Origin: Desulfovibrio sp. UBA2564
GTDB lineage: Bacteria > Desulfobacterota > Desulfovibrionia > Desulfovibrionales > Desulfovibrionaceae
Assembly: GCA_002340305.1 (NCBI GenBank)
Contig: DDLU01000120.1
Location: 1-6,463 of the forward strand
Reading direction: 5' to 3'
DNA: 6,463 bases
Shown: piece after piece, positions 5,440-6,463 of the stretch
Layout of the letters: the number at the start of each line of letters is the position of its first letter
Numbering within the stretch: position 1 is the first letter of the stretch
The notes under the pieces: model-generated
What the model was told of the DNA's origin: nothing
Seen by the model: the letters and a program-made list of their open reading frames with translations, nothing else
The model's database searches: none
Made by a program: the position numbers and the translations under genes

Positions 5440-6418
5440 CGACCATCATCTCAGCGCATTCCATGGCAGCTTTAAAACTGTCGAGGGAAGCCTTTCCGGT
5501 TCCGGTGATGTCATACCCGGTTCCGTGATCCGGGGAAGTTCGCGGGAACGGCAGACCGAGAGTAATGTTCACTGCCTCGCTGAAATGAAGCAGCTTGAGC
5601 GGTGCAAGACCCTGATCATGATACATTGCCAGAACAGCACTGTAATCACCCTGCGCCGCAAAATAAAATACGGTATCTCCGGGGAAAGGACCTTCCACAG
5701 CAAAGCCTTTGGCTCTTGCTTCAGCAATGGCCGGCTCGATAGTCAGAGTCTCTTCATCACCGATGCGCCCGGACTCCCCGGCATGGGGATTAAGTCCGCA
5801 AACCGCAATGGGCTTGCTCAGGCCCAGAGATTTGAGCAGTCCGGCAGTAAGCTCAATGCAACGCAGAATTCGCTCTTTGGTTACCAATCCCTGAATATCA
5901 GTAAATTTTGGATGGGTAGTCACCAGACTTACCTTCAGCTTCGGTCCGCCAAGATGCATGCAGACATTTTCTCGTCCAACACCGGAACGGGTTGCCAGAA
6001 ATTCAGTATGGCCCGGAAAATCAAATCCAGACAACTGCAGCATGGCCTTATTCAAGGGACAGGTGACGAGTCCGGCAAGCACCTTTCTATTCAGCAGGTC
6101 CATGGCTGTTTCCATGGCTTCGCCAGCGCAGCGCCCACCTTCCGGGTCCGCAACACCGACCTGCAATTCGAAATCGTCCAGCACTTTCGGGCAATACAGA
6201 TAATATCCCGGCTCGGCGTTCACAATCTTTTCTGGATCATCAAGAACAGTATAAAATTTTTCCAAGCCCAAACGCTCAAGATGATATACCAAGCCATTTT
6301 CCGGCCCGATCATCAAATAAGCACGGTCAGCTTTGCGCTCTGCCAGAAGTCGGCAAGCCAGCTCAGGTCCAAGCCCATTAGGATCGCCTAAAGTGATGCA
6401 TATATTTTTTTTTGCCAT
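5432..6418 (-). CDS. pdxA: 4-hydroxythreonine-4-phosphate dehydrogenase PdxA
   Basis: The protein is 328 aa, matching E. coli PdxA (329 aa). It oxidises 4-phosphohydroxy-L-threonine with NAD; the product decarboxylates to 3-amino-1-hydroxyacetone 1-phosphate, which PdxJ joins to deoxyxylulose 5-phosphate in pyridoxal phosphate synthesis. It is cytosolic and dimeric in the family. Family motifs appear in order: ITLGDPNGLGPE (8-19), TCPLNKA (119-125), FPGHTEFLA with His137 (134-142), TTHP with His169, LNPHAGESGRIGDEE with His212 (209-223), GPFPGDTVF (243-251), MYHDQGLAPLK with His267 (265-275) and TSPDHGTGYDITGTGKA (294-310). His169, His212 and His267 match the three metal-binding histidines. 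Nothing is missing. The Shine-Dalgarno is weak (GGA, 8 bases before the ATG) and overlaps the end of the putative preceding gene, suggesting operon expression. Downstream, 86 bases separate it from the binding-protein gene. Confidence 0.96.
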   Translation of the reverse strand: MAKKNICITLGDPNGLGPELACRLLAERKADRAYLMIGPENGLVYHLERLGLEKFYTVLDDPEKIVNAEPGYYLYCPKVLDDFELQVGVADPEGGRCAGEAMETAMDLLNRKVLAGLVTCPLNKAMLQLSGFDFPGHTEFLATRSGVGRENVCMHLGGPKLKVSLVTTHPKFTDIQGLVTKERILRCIELTAGLLKSLGLSKPIAVCGLNPHAGESGRIGDEETLTIEPAIAEARAKGFAVEGPFPGDTVFYFAAQGDYSAVLAMYHDQGLAPLKLLHFSEAVNITLGLPFPRTSPDHGTGYDITGTGKASLDSFKAAMECAEMMVDA

Positions 6419-6423
6419 TTTAT

Positions 6424-6463
6424 TTATCCAAAATATTTGATGCGCTTCGCGCTTTTGATAAAA
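6424..6463 (-). CDS. Probable C-terminal tail of the gene upstream of pdxA, cut by window edge
   Basis: On the minus strand a frame enters at the right edge and ends at TAA (6426-6424), encoding FIKSAKRIKYFG. The stop is 5 bases before the pdxA ATG, and its last sense codon GGA would serve as the pdxA Shine-Dalgarno, an operon-like arrangement. Only 12 residues are visible, so no product can be named. The other frames are also open over this short span. The region includes GCGCTTCGCGC (6442-6452), a short 4-bp-arm dyad that might instead belong to an intergenic structure. Confidence 0.3.
   Translation of the reverse strand, partial: FIKSAKRIKYFG

Noticed and set aside
5402..6391. 329-codon open frame on the plus strand across pdxA
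   Set aside because: It is in exact codon register with pdxA on the other strand, so it stays open only because pdxA avoids TTA, CTA and TCA codons. Its translation has no recognisable motifs, whereas the minus strand is unmistakable PdxA.
1..6463. CRISPR arrays, insertion sequences, tRNA or rRNA genes, attachment sites
   Set aside because: On reading both strands I found no regularly spaced repeats, transposase-like frames, terminal repeats with target duplication, or cloverleaf-like segments.

Overview
The window reads like chromosomal DNA from a free-living, motile Gram-negative bacterium. The best guess is a marine Desulfovibrio-type (Maridesulfovibrio-like) sulfate reducer. This is inferred from protein style: a Cache-type chemoreceptor, an orphan family-3 solute-binding protein, a membrane GGDEF enzyme and EttA, with moderate-GC genes and AT-rich spacers. 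No rRNA or other taxonomic marker is present, so the assignment is tentative. I see no insertion sequence, phage gene, CRISPR array, tRNA or rRNA.

Layout. (1) 1-553, minus: the N-terminal 184 residues of a methyl-accepting chemotaxis-type receptor that runs off the left edge. (2) 554-954: a 401-base AT-rich divergent spacer with three inverted repeats and, at its right end, a 44-codon frame whose stop overlaps the ettA start. (3) 955-2637, plus: ettA, a ribosome-associated ABC-F ATPase. (4) 2640-2676: a perfect 16-bp hairpin serving as a shared terminator between the convergent ettA and diguanylate cyclase genes. (5) 2676-3827, minus: a six-helix membrane diguanylate cyclase with intact GGEEF and I-site motifs. 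(6) 3977-4597, minus: an unrecognised 206-aa protein, overlapping by 8 bases with (7) 4590-5345, minus: an exported family-3 solute-binding protein with no transporter genes in view. (8) 5361-5439, minus: what looks like a frameshifted signal-peptide remnant of a lost exported protein. (9) 5432-6418, minus: pdxA of vitamin B6 synthesis. (10) 6424-6463, minus: the probable last 12 codons of another gene.

The minus-strand block from the right edge to 3977 (upstream gene, pdxA, binding protein, unknown protein) has short or negative spacing and is probably one transcription unit. The cyclase, 149 bases further on, may have its own promoter. Chemoreceptor, binding protein and cyclase are all sensing or signalling functions; pdxA and ettA are housekeeping genes.

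I do not see a convincing new multi-gene system. The points most worth a second look are the signal-peptide remnant between pdxA and the binding-protein gene, the unknown protein coupled to that binding protein, and the short frame and inverted repeats upstream of ettA.
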